Below the pieces are notes generated by a model, which saw only the letters and a program-made list of their open reading frames with translations, searched no databases and was not told the origin of the DNA. From Pseudobacteroides sp. (lineage in GTDB: Bacteria > Bacillota > Clostridia > Acetivibrionales > DSM-2933): a stretch of DNA of 64,000 nt. Position 1 is the stretch's first letter. Each line of letters begins with the position of its first letter. The position numbers were made by a program, and so were the translations under genes. Of this stretch, positions 25,655 to 35,119 are shown piece after piece. The stretch is taken from positions 97,203 through 161,202 of the forward strand of contig NZ_DATCTU010000033.1 in NCBI RefSeq assembly GCF_036567765.1. The letters run 5' to 3'.

Positions 25655-26953
25655 ATGAAAAAGGAAAGAGGAATTAAAAAAGTTTTAAAAAGGAACAGCT
25701 TGCCGCTACTGCTTGCAATGGCCCTTATAGTTTCTGTATTTCTGGCTGTTCCTCCTTTGAAGGCATCTGCAGGAGGAGATGTTGTTTCTGCAAATGGAAG
25801 GCTTAAGGTAGTGGGGACACAGCTATGCAACCAGGCTGGCCAGCCCATTCAGTTAAAGGGCGTAAGCTCTGCAGGTCTTCAATATTATGGAGACTACATG
25901 AATATAAACAGTATCAAATGGCTAAGGGATGACTGGGGCATTACTGTTATTAGAGCAGCACTGTACACCGCGGAAAAGGGATATATAACAAATCCGTCTT
26001 ATAAGGAAAAGGTTAAGGAAATAGTAAATGCAGCAACTGAGCTTGGAATATATGTAATAATCGACTGGCATATTCTTTCCGATGGTGACCCAAACACCTA
26101 TAAGGCTCAAGCAAAAGAATTCTTTGCAGAAATGTCAAGCCTATATAAAAACCACAAAAATGTTATATATGAAATTTGTAATGAGCCCAACAAGGTACAG
26201 TGGTCATCTAGCATAAAGCCTTATGCAAATGAAGTGATTCCTGTGATAAGGGCAAATGATCCTGAAAGCGTTATTTTGGTAGGAACAGGTAACTGGAGTC
26301 AGGATGTGGATGCTGCCGCTAATGATCCCCTTTCTTTCTCAAACATACAATATGTTTGCCACTTCTATGCAGGAACACACAAGCAGTTTTTAAGAGACAA
26401 AATAAATACTGCTTTAAGTAAGGGCTGCGGTGTTTTTGTTTCTGAGTGGGGAACAAGCCTTGCTTCCGGTACTGGAGGGGTATTTGTGGAAGAAACCAAA
26501 ACCTGGATTGATTTTCTCAACAGCAAAAAAATAAGCTGGGTTAACTGGTCGCTGTGTCCGAAAGCTGAAACCTCCGCAATACTAAATGCAGGAGCAAGCA
26601 CACAGGGAGGATGGACCAGCAGCGACCTAACCCAGTCAGGTAATCTGGTGAAATCACTTATGGGGGGAGGAATTCCATCAACTGCTCCCACCAACACACC
26701 CACCCATACACCGACTAAATCACCAACCAATACTCCAACCAGCACTCCTACACCAACCAAAGCCAACACAGTAATTGAGGATATAAACGGCGACAGGGCT
26801 GTTAATATGGTGGATGTAATTCTTATTGCAAATAGCTTCAATGCGACTTTACAAGATAGCAAATACAATAGAAAATGTGATTTGAACAATGATGGAGCTA
26901 TAAACATGACAGATGTAATCATGCTGGCTATTAGATTTAATTATACATACTGA
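25655..26953 (+). CDS. GH5 endoglucanase with type I dockerin
   Basis: A 432-residue secreted cellulase. It has a signal peptide to about residue 38 (cleavage after ASA) and a GH5 catalytic domain at residues 42-340 with acid/base Glu177 in EICNEPN and nucleophile Glu264 in VSEWGTS. A Thr/Pro linker follows at about 345-372, then a type I dockerin with two calcium-binding repeats ([14 protein letters not shown] and [14 protein letters not shown]) at the C-terminus. The enzyme hydrolyses beta-1,4-glucans, and the dockerin would plug it into a scaffoldin cohesin of a cellulosome. The start at 25655 follows GAAAGGGG; an earlier in-frame ATG would put an unnatural extension before the signal peptide. 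No scaffoldin is in the window. Confidence 0.95.
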   Translation: MKKERGIKKVLKRNSLPLLLAMALIVSVFLAVPPLKASAGGDVVSANGRLKVVGTQLCNQAGQPIQLKGVSSAGLQYYGDYMNINSIKWLRDDWGITVIRAALYTAEKGYITNPSYKEKVKEIVNAATELGIYVIIDWHILSDGDPNTYKAQAKEFFAEMSSLYKNHKNVIYEICNEPNKVQWSSSIKPYANEVIPVIRANDPESVILVGTGNWSQDVDAAANDPLSFSNIQYVCHFYAGTHKQFLRDKINTALSKGCGVFVSEWGTSLASGTGGVFVEETKTWIDFLNSKKISWVNWSLCPKAETSAILNAGASTQGGWTSSDLTQSGNLVKSLMGGGIPSTAPTNTPTHTPTKSPTNTPTSTPTPTKANTVIEDINGDRAVNMVDVILIANSFNATLQDSKYNRKCDLNNDGAINMTDVIMLAIRFNYTY

Positions 26954-26960
26954 TAGAGAA

Positions 26961-26997
26961 AGCGGGTATCTGCCGGTTTGGCAGGTACCTGCTTTTT
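26961..26997 (+). terminator. Terminator of the GH5-dockerin gene
   Basis: A GC-rich stem of about 13 bp with wobble pairs (around 26962-26974 and 26980-26992) is followed by five T residues, just after the dockerin gene's stop codon. Confidence 0.85.
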
Positions 26998-27012
26998 AGG
27001 TTTCATTACAAT

Positions 27013-27891
27013 TTAAATGTTTACATCGTGAAGCTTATCACATTTGGAATTTGAATTGAGCTCATGATTTCCGAAATAGGACTTAATGGCACCTGCAGGG
27101 CAGTTTTTCTTGCAGTTCCCGCATCGTATGCACTCAAGACCGTTAGGGTTTTCATAGATTGTATGATCTACAGGGCATTTGCTTTTGCAGCTTCCACAGC
27201 GTGTGCATTTCGATTTGGAAACTTCCATTCTATAAAAGCTGATCTTATTGAATACCGAATAAATGGCTCCTAAAGGGCAAACAACTCTACAAAAAGGCCT
27301 TTTGGACGCCATAGACAGAATGATAACACCTATAAGTAATGCCATTTTCCATGTAAACAAAAGTCCCAGGGTCGATCTGATTCTTTCATTTGCTATAGCC
27401 AGTGGAATGCCTGCTTCCAAGGTGCCTGCCGGACAAATGAACTTACAAAAATATGGAGAACCTGAACCAATATCAAAGCTTATATATAGTGCAGGAAGTA
27501 AAATAACGGTCACAAGCAGTATAACATATTTGAGCTTTTCAAAGAGCTTGTGAATTTTTATTTTTTTAAATGGTGTCTTATACAGTATATCTTGAAAAAA
27601 TCCGAAGGGGCAAATCCAACCACATACGGCCCTGCCTATAAGGGTACCTATAAATATCAAAATCCCTGCAATATATAGAGAAAATTTGAATCTAATATCA
27701 AGGGCAATAGCCTGCATGGATCCGATAGGACATGAACCCACTGCCCCAGGACATGAATAGCAGTTTAGCCCAGGGAAGCAGATTTTTTTCAGATTTCCGG
27801 TATAAATAGTTCCTTCCAAAAAGCCCTTTAAATAAGAATTACCCAATAAGAGGGAAGTAATCTGAAACCAGTATCTTTTAATTTTAACCAA
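27013..27891 (-). CDS. Membrane polyferredoxin, NapH/MauN-type 4Fe-4S protein
   Basis: A 292-residue protein with about five membrane segments and the NapH-type cysteine motifs CGWICPFG (near residue 91) and CRVVCPLG (near 200), plus additional CYSCPG and CKFICPAG motifs. Two bacterial ferredoxin motifs follow near the C-terminus (CTRCGSCKSKCP and CIRCGNCKKNCP). It would carry electrons across or along the membrane through several iron-sulphur clusters; the donor and acceptor are not known. The TTG start at 27891 overlaps the end of the CxxC mini-protein gene by 8 nt, so the two are translationally coupled. Confidence 0.85.
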   Translation of the reverse strand: MVKIKRYWFQITSLLLGNSYLKGFLEGTIYTGNLKKICFPGLNCYSCPGAVGSCPIGSMQAIALDIRFKFSLYIAGILIFIGTLIGRAVCGWICPFGFFQDILYKTPFKKIKIHKLFEKLKYVILLVTVILLPALYISFDIGSGSPYFCKFICPAGTLEAGIPLAIANERIRSTLGLLFTWKMALLIGVIILSMASKRPFCRVVCPLGAIYSVFNKISFYRMEVSKSKCTRCGSCKSKCPVDHTIYENPNGLECIRCGNCKKNCPAGAIKSYFGNHELNSNSKCDKLHDVNI

Positions 27892-28018
27892 TTCCTATAC
27901 ACTCCAGACATATTAAGACTGCTTTGCGAAACACCTGCTTCACTTCTCCGCGTAAAACAGCGTAAGCTATAAACGCTGTTGATATGATAAGAAGACTTAT
28001 TCTTATTCGGTTTTTCAT
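27884..28018 (-). CDS. CD1871A-family CxxC mini-protein, 44 aa
   Basis: An ATG at 28018 with AGGAGA upstream encodes 44 residues: a hydrophobic N-terminal segment (ISLLIISTAFIAYAVL), then RGEVKQVFRKA and the C-terminal CLECIGIG. This matches the small CD1871A family, whose members end in a CxxCIGIG-type tail and are regularly encoded directly before a 4Fe-4S membrane protein, as here. The two Cys residues may hand electrons or a cluster to the polyferredoxin. It is too short to be found by most gene-calling length limits. Confidence 0.8.
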   Translation of the reverse strand: MKNRIRISLLIISTAFIAYAVLRGEVKQVFRKAVLICLECIGIG

Positions 28019-28192
28019 ATATGATCTCCTGTCAGTTAATGCCTGTATAAATATGATTGATGTATGGTTATTAGAATTTTTGTTTAGTGTTATGATACTT
28101 TTACTTGATTATATTTTAACTTATTTTTTGAAGTTTGTCTTTACATGATTTTGACTCTGTAAAGTGGCAAAGGAAGACGGGTAAGAATTTTG

Positions 28193-28221
28193 TTGTAAAT
28201 TGTAATTTTATGGTGTAGAAT
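28193..28221 (+). promoter_or_regulatory. Possible sigma-A promoter
   Basis: TTGTAA (28193-28198) and TAGAAT (28216-28221) are 17 nt apart, 38 nt before the ATG of the small membrane protein gene. The rest of the 28019-28259 gap shows nothing else. Confidence 0.4.
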
Positions 28222-28259
28222 TTTATTATGTTTTTATTTTTAATTAACGGAGGGTTAAA

Positions 28260-28742
28260 ATGAGCGATTTTAACACAGACTTTGAGCCGAATTCACCAGG
28301 TGGATTTGATCAGAACAGCAGCGGCTTGAATATGGTGGAAGAAACACGTGGTAATTTGTTTTTAGGATTTATTGGAGGTCTGGCTGCTGCACTTATAAGT
28401 GCAGGCGTATGGGCATTTATAACAGTCATTACTGGCTATAGGATTGGATTAATAGCTATTGGAATAGGCTTCCTGGTTGGAATGTGTGTAAGGGTTCTAG
28501 GTAAAGGCAATGCACCAATATATGGGATTATGGGTGCGGCTTTAGCCTTTCTGGGCTGCTTCTTGGGAAACATTTTTTCGTATTACGGAGCAATTTCAAA
28601 TGAGTTTAATATAACAATGTCAGAGGCTTATAAAATGATAGGACTTTTTGATGTGCTTAAATTAGGGTTTAAGGTAATGGATTTGCTGTTCTATGGATTT
28701 GCCATATATGAAGGATTTAAATTCTCAATTGTCAACAGATAA
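28260..28742 (+). CDS. Small multi-pass membrane protein
   Basis: A 160-residue protein with a polar, Asn/Pro/Gly-rich N-terminal tail (residues 1-28) and three to four membrane segments between residues 30 and 155. The segments are Gly/Ala-rich (GFIGGLAAALISAGVW, LIAIGIGFLVG, IMGAALAFLGCFLG). The start has GGAGGG at ideal spacing. I recognise no family. It sits 38 nt before the truncated sigma factor and may once have been its partner or regulator. Confidence 0.6.
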   Translation: MSDFNTDFEPNSPGGFDQNSSGLNMVEETRGNLFLGFIGGLAAALISAGVWAFITVITGYRIGLIAIGIGFLVGMCVRVLGKGNAPIYGIMGAALAFLGCFLGNIFSYYGAISNEFNITMSEAYKMIGLFDVLKLGFKVMDLLFYGFAIYEGFKFSIVNR

Positions 28743-28780
28743 TGTGGTAAGAAGCTTGGAGGATTACTGAGGGGGAAAAT

Positions 28781-29140
28781 ATGACTGGAAAGCTTGAGAC
28801 TTTACTTGAATCTGACTATGAGAGATTTTACTCCATCGCATTCAGGATGACAGGAAATCATCATGATACCCAGGACATACTGCAAAATTCCTTTATGAAG
28901 GCTTTTAAGAATATTGATAAATTCCGCGGCGGCTCTAAGCTTTCAACTTGGATATACAGAATTATTATAAATGAATCAAATCAATTTTTTTCAAGAATAA
29001 ATGCACTTCCAATAACATGTATTACCAATCGTGAAGGGATAACAGAAGAGGTTTTCTTTGAGAGACTAAAGACTCTGCCGTCTTTTGATGACGAACTAAT
29101 CGTAGATGAAATGAGAGAAAAGTGTCTAAGAAGTGAGTAA
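28781..29140 (+). CDS. Truncated ECF sigma factor lacking region 4
   Basis: The first 80 residues are sigma region 2 of an ECF-type factor (FYSIAFRMTGNHHDTQDILQ, then FMKAFKNIDKFRGGSKLSTWIYRI). The following 39 residues are linker-like, and the frame stops where the -35-binding region 4 should begin. The next 60 nt do not encode region 4 in any frame, and the next gene starts at 29198. ECF factors are normally 160-190 residues, so about one third is missing. It is probably a deletion remnant; without region 4 it should not recognise -35 elements on its own, although region-2-only factors with other partners exist. Confidence 0.75.
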   Translation: MTGKLETLLESDYERFYSIAFRMTGNHHDTQDILQNSFMKAFKNIDKFRGGSKLSTWIYRIIINESNQFFSRINALPITCITNREGITEEVFFERLKTLPSFDDELIVDEMREKCLRSE

Positions 29141-29197
29141 ACCAAAAGAGCCATTAACATATAAAGTGTTAAGCCAAAAACATTGGAGGTCATGATT

Positions 29198-29623
29198 ATG
29201 TGTGAAAAGATTGTTGCCCCATGCGGCATTGATTGTTTTAACTGTGAAATGTACGAGAAAAATGTAACACAGGAATTTCAGGAACGGCTTTCTTTGGCTA
29301 CAGGAATACCAAAGGATAAGATTGTCTGTAAGGGCTGCAAGGATGGAAATATATGTTTGTTTCTAAGCATCAGGAATCAAAAGTGCTCCACCTTGGAGTG
29401 CGTTAAGTCCAAGGGCGTGGATTACTGCTTTCAATGCAATGAGTTTCCGTGTGAGTACCTTATGCCCATAGCGGATGGGGCTTCCAAGTATCCCCATAAC
29501 TTCAAGCTCTACAACCTGTGCACCATTAAGAGAATCGGACTTGAAGCCTTTTGTGAAAAAGCCGGAGATATCAGGAAGACATATTTCAGTAAACAGATGA
29601 ATATAGGAGAAGGCGGAAAGTAA
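29198..29623 (+). CDS. DUF3795 cysteine-rich protein
   Basis: A 141-residue cytosolic protein with the DUF3795 cysteine pattern: APCGIDCFNCEMY at the start, CKGCKDGNICLF near residue 50, and CFQCNEFPCEYL near 85. These Cys residues probably bind a metal or iron-sulphur cluster. The biochemical role of the family is not established. The ATG at 29198 was chosen for its spacing from GGAGG; two upstream starts lie within or next to that site. A strong terminator follows. Confidence 0.8.
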   Translation: MCEKIVAPCGIDCFNCEMYEKNVTQEFQERLSLATGIPKDKIVCKGCKDGNICLFLSIRNQKCSTLECVKSKGVDYCFQCNEFPCEYLMPIADGASKYPHNFKLYNLCTIKRIGLEAFCEKAGDIRKTYFSKQMNIGEGGK

Positions 29624-29652
29624 GAGATGGATTTTAAATAATCTAAATAAAA

Positions 29653-29690
29653 AGGGAACTCTAAAGCCTTTGATGAGTTTAGAGTTCCTT
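29653..29690. terminator. Bidirectional terminator between DUF3795 gene and jetD
   Basis: An 11-bp perfect stem (29655-29665 with 29678-29688), flanked by an A-run on the left and TTATCT on the right. It lies between the convergent DUF3795 and Wadjet transcripts and could serve both. Confidence 0.75.
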
Positions 29691-29735
29691 ATCTAATGAG
29701 TGTTAAGGAAGATTACTAGTTTTATAAAATAAAGC

Positions 29736-31019
29736 TCATCTTAATAGCAAAAAGGCTTCTTGTTCCAAACGAATACCTTTATCCAACATATATTGCAAAG
29801 TGCTATAAAATTCAGAAAATTTCGTATTATTTAAAGCTTGCTCCAACTTGTTTCTGTAAGAAGGACTATAATTCTTACCGTATTGTTTCATGGATTCAAG
29901 AGTATTAGTGTCCATTAAGTAGGGTAAAAGTTCAGGTATAATATTTTCTTTTAATCTCATAAATATAGACAGACCACCAAGGTCGATGTCCCCCCAATGG
30001 TAGAACTTAGTCCCTTTTGCAGCATTTTGATAAATGAATTTAAAAAAACGGCCCCGGGAAGAACTGTAAAAGCCACCATGATATATAACTAGCTCATTTC
30101 TAGTTATTTCATTCTTGATATAATGCGAGAAATTAGATCGGTTTTCAATGAATAAAACCTTGGTAATATTTTGCATATTGAAATTAGTTATAATTTCTAA
30201 AGTATCTGAATTTATTGCAGCTCCCTGAGTAAATAGATTAAAATCCACATAGTTATCATTGAAGAGTAATATAATTGGGCCGCAAAATTCAAATATTTCA
30301 GGGTTTCTTAAAATTCCTACACTAAGTAGAATGTCTTCCTCTGCCATGCCTTCATCTTCCGTAATATAATAGGTGCTATATTTTTTTATGAATTTAATTA
30401 AGGTGCTGCGTATGTTGTTTTCAAAGTGCTTAGTATCACCATAACAGCGGAGGCTGAAAACCCTTTCCAATACTTCTTTATCAGAGCTCCAACATATTTC
30501 TTTGAGAGCCGTAGAAAATTCCTTTAAGCCATCGTAGGTTTTAGGGATGATTGGGTCAATTTTTTTGTTCTTTTCAATTTTTGAAAGAATATCCTCTAAA
30601 GCTGTAACAATCCAGCTTGTATTTGATTTTTCATGAGTCCCATTGTTAATTTTAGAAAGATCATTTATTAAAGATTCTATATTCTCGCAAAAGCACCTAA
30701 GAGATTGTAACTTTGACTCTTTACCTGTTATCGCATAGGCTAAATCAATATTTTCCAGATTGAGCCATACAGACGACATTACGTTCTTTTTATCGAATGG
30801 TTCCCAATCATACTCTATTAACTTCATTTCTTTAAGATCATAAATAGCAGAATGAATCAAATCCTTTTTTTCAAAGTCTTCGATATCGTATTCTTTCATA
30901 TCTTTGGATTTTGGGCCAAGTTTTATCCTGACCCTGTGGTTACTAGCATTACCTATAGAGTGGGCACTTTTATTATAACGGTACAATAATTTTTCCAGGA
31001 TATATTTTCTATAGTCCAT
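29736..31019 (-). CDS. jetD: Wadjet subunit JetD, Toprim-like nuclease
   Basis: A 427-residue protein. The N-terminal 240 residues form the arm/DNA-binding part, and the C-terminal part is a Toprim-like nuclease domain with the acidic Glu in LFIENRSN (about residue 290) and the metal-binding motif HWGDIDLGGL (about residue 341). In Wadjet, JetD cleaves plasmid DNA once the JetABC motor has extruded the whole circle, so small circular DNA is destroyed while the chromosome is spared. The catalytic acidic residues are present, so it should be active. It is the last gene of jetABCD, 3 nt after jetC. Confidence 0.9.
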   Translation of the reverse strand: MDYRKYILEKLLYRYNKSAHSIGNASNHRVRIKLGPKSKDMKEYDIEDFEKKDLIHSAIYDLKEMKLIEYDWEPFDKKNVMSSVWLNLENIDLAYAITGKESKLQSLRCFCENIESLINDLSKINNGTHEKSNTSWIVTALEDILSKIEKNKKIDPIIPKTYDGLKEFSTALKEICWSSDKEVLERVFSLRCYGDTKHFENNIRSTLIKFIKKYSTYYITEDEGMAEEDILLSVGILRNPEIFEFCGPIILLFNDNYVDFNLFTQGAAINSDTLEIITNFNMQNITKVLFIENRSNFSHYIKNEITRNELVIYHGGFYSSSRGRFFKFIYQNAAKGTKFYHWGDIDLGGLSIFMRLKENIIPELLPYLMDTNTLESMKQYGKNYSPSYRNKLEQALNNTKFSEFYSTLQYMLDKGIRLEQEAFLLLR

Positions 31020-31022
31020 TTT

Positions 31023-34000
31023 CTATTCCCCCTCAGTCATTTCAAATTCCTGAGCCATCCTGCTTCCTGCAAAAAACCTTGTAAAGGATTGCCGGCCCTT
31101 TTTGATAGCAACAATATTCCTGTCCACCAAAGGTGCAATGTCACCTATCTTTTCCGGAGGTGCAGACAATATGCACTGAAAACCGATGCTGCGTAGGAGT
31201 AGTATGCTTTCTCTTATTCTTTCCCCATCCATTTTGCTGAAGGCCTCATCAAATATTATGAGCCTTATGCAGTTCCAGTTCCGGTCATTAACATGGTAAA
31301 GCTGTGCGAAGGAAGCCAGCATTGCTATATAAAATGGAGTCTGGGTTTCTCCTCCGGACTTTTTGAGCAATGTTTTAGAGAGCCTCTGCCTGTTATTTTC
31401 CTGATCATAGGAATACATATCAAACCTTAAATAGGTCTTATAATCGGTGAAGAGCTTGATGTTCTTTTCCATTTCAAGCCTGGAATCTGCATCCATTCCG
31501 GTTCCGTAATCCATTATTTTTGAGAACAGCTCATCAATTACAGGCCCATGCTTTTCAATAAATACATGGGATGCGATATTATATCCGCTCATGAGCATTG
31601 GGTCAGTTATCATATCATAAAAAGGCTTATAATCAGGGTTGGGAATAACAGAGAAACTGAATTGCTCTGCTCCCCACCTGTGCTTTTTCAATGCATTATT
31701 AAGCTCTTTAATCCTCTCGGTAACGTCATCTATATTGGCCTTAAGCTCTGCCAAAAAGTGGCTTACAAACTGCTCATAGGCCATTGATTTGGCAGCTGTA
31801 ATTTTTTCCAGATACTCGGGCAGTTTTTCTTCTCTAAGCTCTGCCAGGGTTTTATCATATTTTTGATTATCATGTGCACTGATGTCATAGCTGTAACCGT
31901 ACTGGCGATTGTACTCAGAACGGAGGTTGTTGAGCAGCTCTCGATGCTTTTCCAATTGATTTCTGCGTATACCTACCTGGGACCTATAGTCTGCAATTAT
32001 TGCATTAGGACTCTTTTTATTGGCCAGTTCTTCCTTAAACCTGGGCTCACCGACAGAGAATATCCATTCCTTCATATAGGAGGTTGTTATATACCGGTTT
32101 TTCATCTCAACTTGTAAGAGCTCATTAGGAAGCTGCAAGTCACGCATATTATCTATACGTTCCTTAAGAACTCCACATTTTGAGATGCATTCCCTCTCAA
32201 GGGTTTTATGTTCCTCAATTTCTGTTCCAAGCGAATTGATTTTTTCAGTTATGTCATGAATCCACGCCAGATCAAGCTGTGAAAGCTTGTCTAGTACCTC
32301 CTGCCTTCTTGATTGAAGATGGGGTATTGCCATTGACTCCTGAAGCTTCCTCTCATTATCTTGTGCTTCATTCTGGTTCATTGTATCAATATGCCGTATA
32401 CCTTTAAACATTTCATGGGAAGACTTAACTAGCCTATAATCTTCTTCCAGCTCAGTCCTTTCCATTTCCAGCCTTGCAATCTGCTCCTGGATAGACTTTT
32501 TACCTATAAGGGGTTTTTGCCATAGGGAAGGGTTAATCTGACTAGCAACGAATCCCTGATAGAGCATTCCAGTATCGGTCACAGATCGATCATTCTTTCT
32601 CAGGTCTTCAACCCTGTCACATTTTATAACCCTTCCTAACAAAAAGTTCACATATGCACGAGCGTAGGGGTCATCTGTGACAATTTCCTCTGCAAGGCTG
32701 CCTTTTAGGTAAACAGGGTTTGATGAAAGTACCTTTTCTCCGTCAATAAGTCCAATATCATAAATGCCCATTTCAAACTTAATTTGCTCATAAAGCTTTA
32801 AGGCATCTGTATAATATTGAGGTGCTACTAATATGTACTGCTTTTGTCTGTTCATATATCCTTCGATTGTATTAACCCATCTTGTATCGGGGATTTCAAG
32901 GAGGTCTGCCAGTATATTGACGGCAACATCGTGCTTGTATTTAAGTGAAAGCCGAAGCTGAATTTCCTCCTTCAAAACCTGTACTGAACGGTCATATGGC
33001 TTGATATTCCTTTTGAGGGCACTTATCTTTTCTTCACATTCCATTAGGGCAAGGGATTTTGAATCCAATAGCTTGCCAAGCATATGGCCCAGATTGGAAA
33101 GTGATGTTTTAAATGAGTTCCCTGATTCCATAAGTTTATGGTATTGATCACTGCTCAGGCTTGAAAGGTTGTCCTCTCGTATATCCAGTAGTATTCCTAT
33201 CTCATGCCTAAGGCCTGAAAGGTTTGTATAAAGCTGATCTAATTCATCGTTGATCATATCTTTGCTGGTCAGTCTTCCGACTTGCTGTAAAAGATTCTCG
33301 GTGTCTTCTGCGGCAGCACTCCAGTTAAGGCCGTATATATGAAACCGGTTTACCAGCTCATTTATGGTGCCTTCCAAAGACCGTATTTTTTCTTCTATTG
33401 TTTTCTTGTGGTTTTCCAAGGACTGCTGGTTCTGGTAAATGTTATCCTTTCCACGCTGCTCTATAAGAACGTCTCGGGCCGTGGATTTTTCCATGATATC
33501 CGCTGCAAGCTGTACTTGGATTGCTGCGGTTTTGGCATATTCATTTTCGGTGCCTTCAATACTTTGCTTTAGCTTTTCTATTTCCTGAAGATTTTTTTCC
33601 AGCTCTGACCGGTCAATGAGGAATTGATAGACTGCCAGCTTTTGCTTCTCATCCTCCAGTGTCCTGTAGGTATGGCTTATTTTTTCCAGGTCATCTATTC
33701 TGGATTTCATCAGGGTCGCTTCCTGCTCAAGTTTTCTGTAATGCCTTAAGTTCTCTTGCATGGCTGTTATATCCACATTGTTTTTTGCGTCACAGATATT
33801 GCTGGTGATAAACTCCTCGATGTCCACAATGGGAGAAAAGGATACAGCTTTTTTCAGAAGACTGAAGTAATTATCCCGAAGCCCCCCAAAAAGACTCTTT
33901 ATCTTTGACTGATAGGTTCTTCCGCTTTCACTGAATTCAAAAAGGTTTTTGTCGAATGTCTTTCGGAGATAAACTTTCAGATCCTTAATGGAAAGAGGAG

Positions 34001-34433
34001 TATCATCAATTATAAATTTGTTATCAGGAATAGGCTCTTTCAGGATAAAATAAGTGTTTTCATCTTGCAGCGAGTAATTGCAATCAAATACAGCCCCTAA
34101 AGTAAGATAACGATTCTTCTCTGTGTCAAAAAACTCACATGCAACATAGCTTGAAAAGGGGCCCTCTCTTAGTGATAGAAAGCCTGTTTGGCCGTCATCG
34201 CCGTATTCTCCGCGGAGATAGCCTTTTAGTGTTCTTCGGGAGCGGTCATTGGCTGCTTTGTTAAAAAAGTGCTGTCCGTTTGTATCACCAAGAAGAACCA
34301 GCTGCATTGCATCAATTATTGTTGTTTTCCCGGCACCGGTTTTTCCGGTGAGGAAGTTTATATCATCAAAGTCTATAACTTCTACAGAATAGTAGTGCCA
34401 GTTAACCAGTAAAAGGCGGGTCAATTTTTTCAT
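31023..34433 (-). CDS. jetC: Wadjet subunit JetC, SMC-like ATPase
   Basis: A 1136-residue SMC/MukB-like ATPase. Walker A GKTGAGKTT lies at residues 30-38, two long coiled coils at about 230-480 and 640-900 surround a hinge with the VNTIEGYM-like motif near 520, the signature motif SGGE lies near 1020 and Walker B LIIFDEAFSKMD near 1060. It is the loop-extruding motor of the Wadjet complex, partnered by JetA (kleisin) and JetB (KITE). All ATPase motifs are intact. The start overlaps the end of jetB by 4 nt. Confidence 0.93.
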   Translation of the reverse strand: MKKLTRLLLVNWHYYSVEVIDFDDINFLTGKTGAGKTTIIDAMQLVLLGDTNGQHFFNKAANDRSRRTLKGYLRGEYGDDGQTGFLSLREGPFSSYVACEFFDTEKNRYLTLGAVFDCNYSLQDENTYFILKEPIPDNKFIIDDTPLSIKDLKVYLRKTFDKNLFEFSESGRTYQSKIKSLFGGLRDNYFSLLKKAVSFSPIVDIEEFITSNICDAKNNVDITAMQENLRHYRKLEQEATLMKSRIDDLEKISHTYRTLEDEKQKLAVYQFLIDRSELEKNLQEIEKLKQSIEGTENEYAKTAAIQVQLAADIMEKSTARDVLIEQRGKDNIYQNQQSLENHKKTIEEKIRSLEGTINELVNRFHIYGLNWSAAAEDTENLLQQVGRLTSKDMINDELDQLYTNLSGLRHEIGILLDIREDNLSSLSSDQYHKLMESGNSFKTSLSNLGHMLGKLLDSKSLALMECEEKISALKRNIKPYDRSVQVLKEEIQLRLSLKYKHDVAVNILADLLEIPDTRWVNTIEGYMNRQKQYILVAPQYYTDALKLYEQIKFEMGIYDIGLIDGEKVLSSNPVYLKGSLAEEIVTDDPYARAYVNFLLGRVIKCDRVEDLRKNDRSVTDTGMLYQGFVASQINPSLWQKPLIGKKSIQEQIARLEMERTELEEDYRLVKSSHEMFKGIRHIDTMNQNEAQDNERKLQESMAIPHLQSRRQEVLDKLSQLDLAWIHDITEKINSLGTEIEEHKTLERECISKCGVLKERIDNMRDLQLPNELLQVEMKNRYITTSYMKEWIFSVGEPRFKEELANKKSPNAIIADYRSQVGIRRNQLEKHRELLNNLRSEYNRQYGYSYDISAHDNQKYDKTLAELREEKLPEYLEKITAAKSMAYEQFVSHFLAELKANIDDVTERIKELNNALKKHRWGAEQFSFSVIPNPDYKPFYDMITDPMLMSGYNIASHVFIEKHGPVIDELFSKIMDYGTGMDADSRLEMEKNIKLFTDYKTYLRFDMYSYDQENNRQRLSKTLLKKSGGETQTPFYIAMLASFAQLYHVNDRNWNCIRLIIFDEAFSKMDGERIRESILLLRSIGFQCILSAPPEKIGDIAPLVDRNIVAIKKGRQSFTRFFAGSRMAQEFEMTEGE

Positions 34434-35119
34434 TGATCTTCCTCCCCTCTTATAACATCAGGCTCAAGCTCATCAAACTCATCTTGGGCACTTGTATTGG
34501 GTTGGTCGCCTGCATCAAAATTCTCTTGGAGGCTTGCAAATATCCTTCCTATAGAGTCGTTGGGAAGAACCATTAGTATTGACGGAAATATAATTAGCTT
34601 GCAGTCAGGCTCTGTCCAGTCACCGCTCAGTTTCTGTATTATATTAAACCTGGACAAAAGCTTGAAGGTGTCGGAAAGGTCCTTGTCCGAAGGCTTTCTT
34701 TTTAATGTATTAAAGGTCATTAAACGTGAAACAACATCATAGGTAGTGACCGGTATGGTTGATCGTAATGTTAGATTCTCTCGTTCTTCATCGTACAAAA
34801 GCCGCAATGTATATATAAACAGGGTCGTAATGCTGTTAAGATGAAGCCTATTGTACTCGTATTCACTTTCTATATGTATTACTCCTAAGTTTCTGTCCTT
34901 TAAAAGGTTCCAGCCTGCATAGGACAAGTATGTATTTATAATGTCGAAGTTTCGGTCAATGAAGCGGTATTCCGGATTGGATTTCATCATGCCTGTAGCT
35001 TCATCATAGGTATCACATACGGCAAAAGTCTTTGCTAAAAGGCTGTTTATGCATTTCCTGAACATGTTTTGCTCAGAAATGCTTAACTTTTCGAATTCTT
35101 CAATCCAAAGGTTTGTCAT
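34430..35119 (-). CDS. jetB: Wadjet subunit JetB, KITE protein (DUF4194)
   Basis: A 229-residue protein of the MukE-like DUF4194 group. It has winged-helix-type segments (LLYDEERENLTLRSTIPVT, and LLSRFNIIQKLSGDW followed by LIIFPSILMVLP) and an acidic tail. JetB dimerises on the JetA kleisin and helps the motor grip DNA. It overlaps jetA by 20 nt and jetC by 4 nt, which shows tight translational coupling across the operon. Confidence 0.88.
   Translation of the reverse strand: MTNLWIEEFEKLSISEQNMFRKCINSLLAKTFAVCDTYDEATGMMKSNPEYRFIDRNFDIINTYLSYAGWNLLKDRNLGVIHIESEYEYNRLHLNSITTLFIYTLRLLYDEERENLTLRSTIPVTTYDVVSRLMTFNTLKRKPSDKDLSDTFKLLSRFNIIQKLSGDWTEPDCKLIIFPSILMVLPNDSIGRIFASLQENFDAGDQPNTSAQDEFDELEPDVIRGEEDQ

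Noticed and set aside
26365..26922. Minus-strand open frame opposite the GH5-dockerin gene
   Set aside because: Shadow of the cellulase and its Thr/Pro linker; the plus strand has clear GH5 and dockerin motifs.
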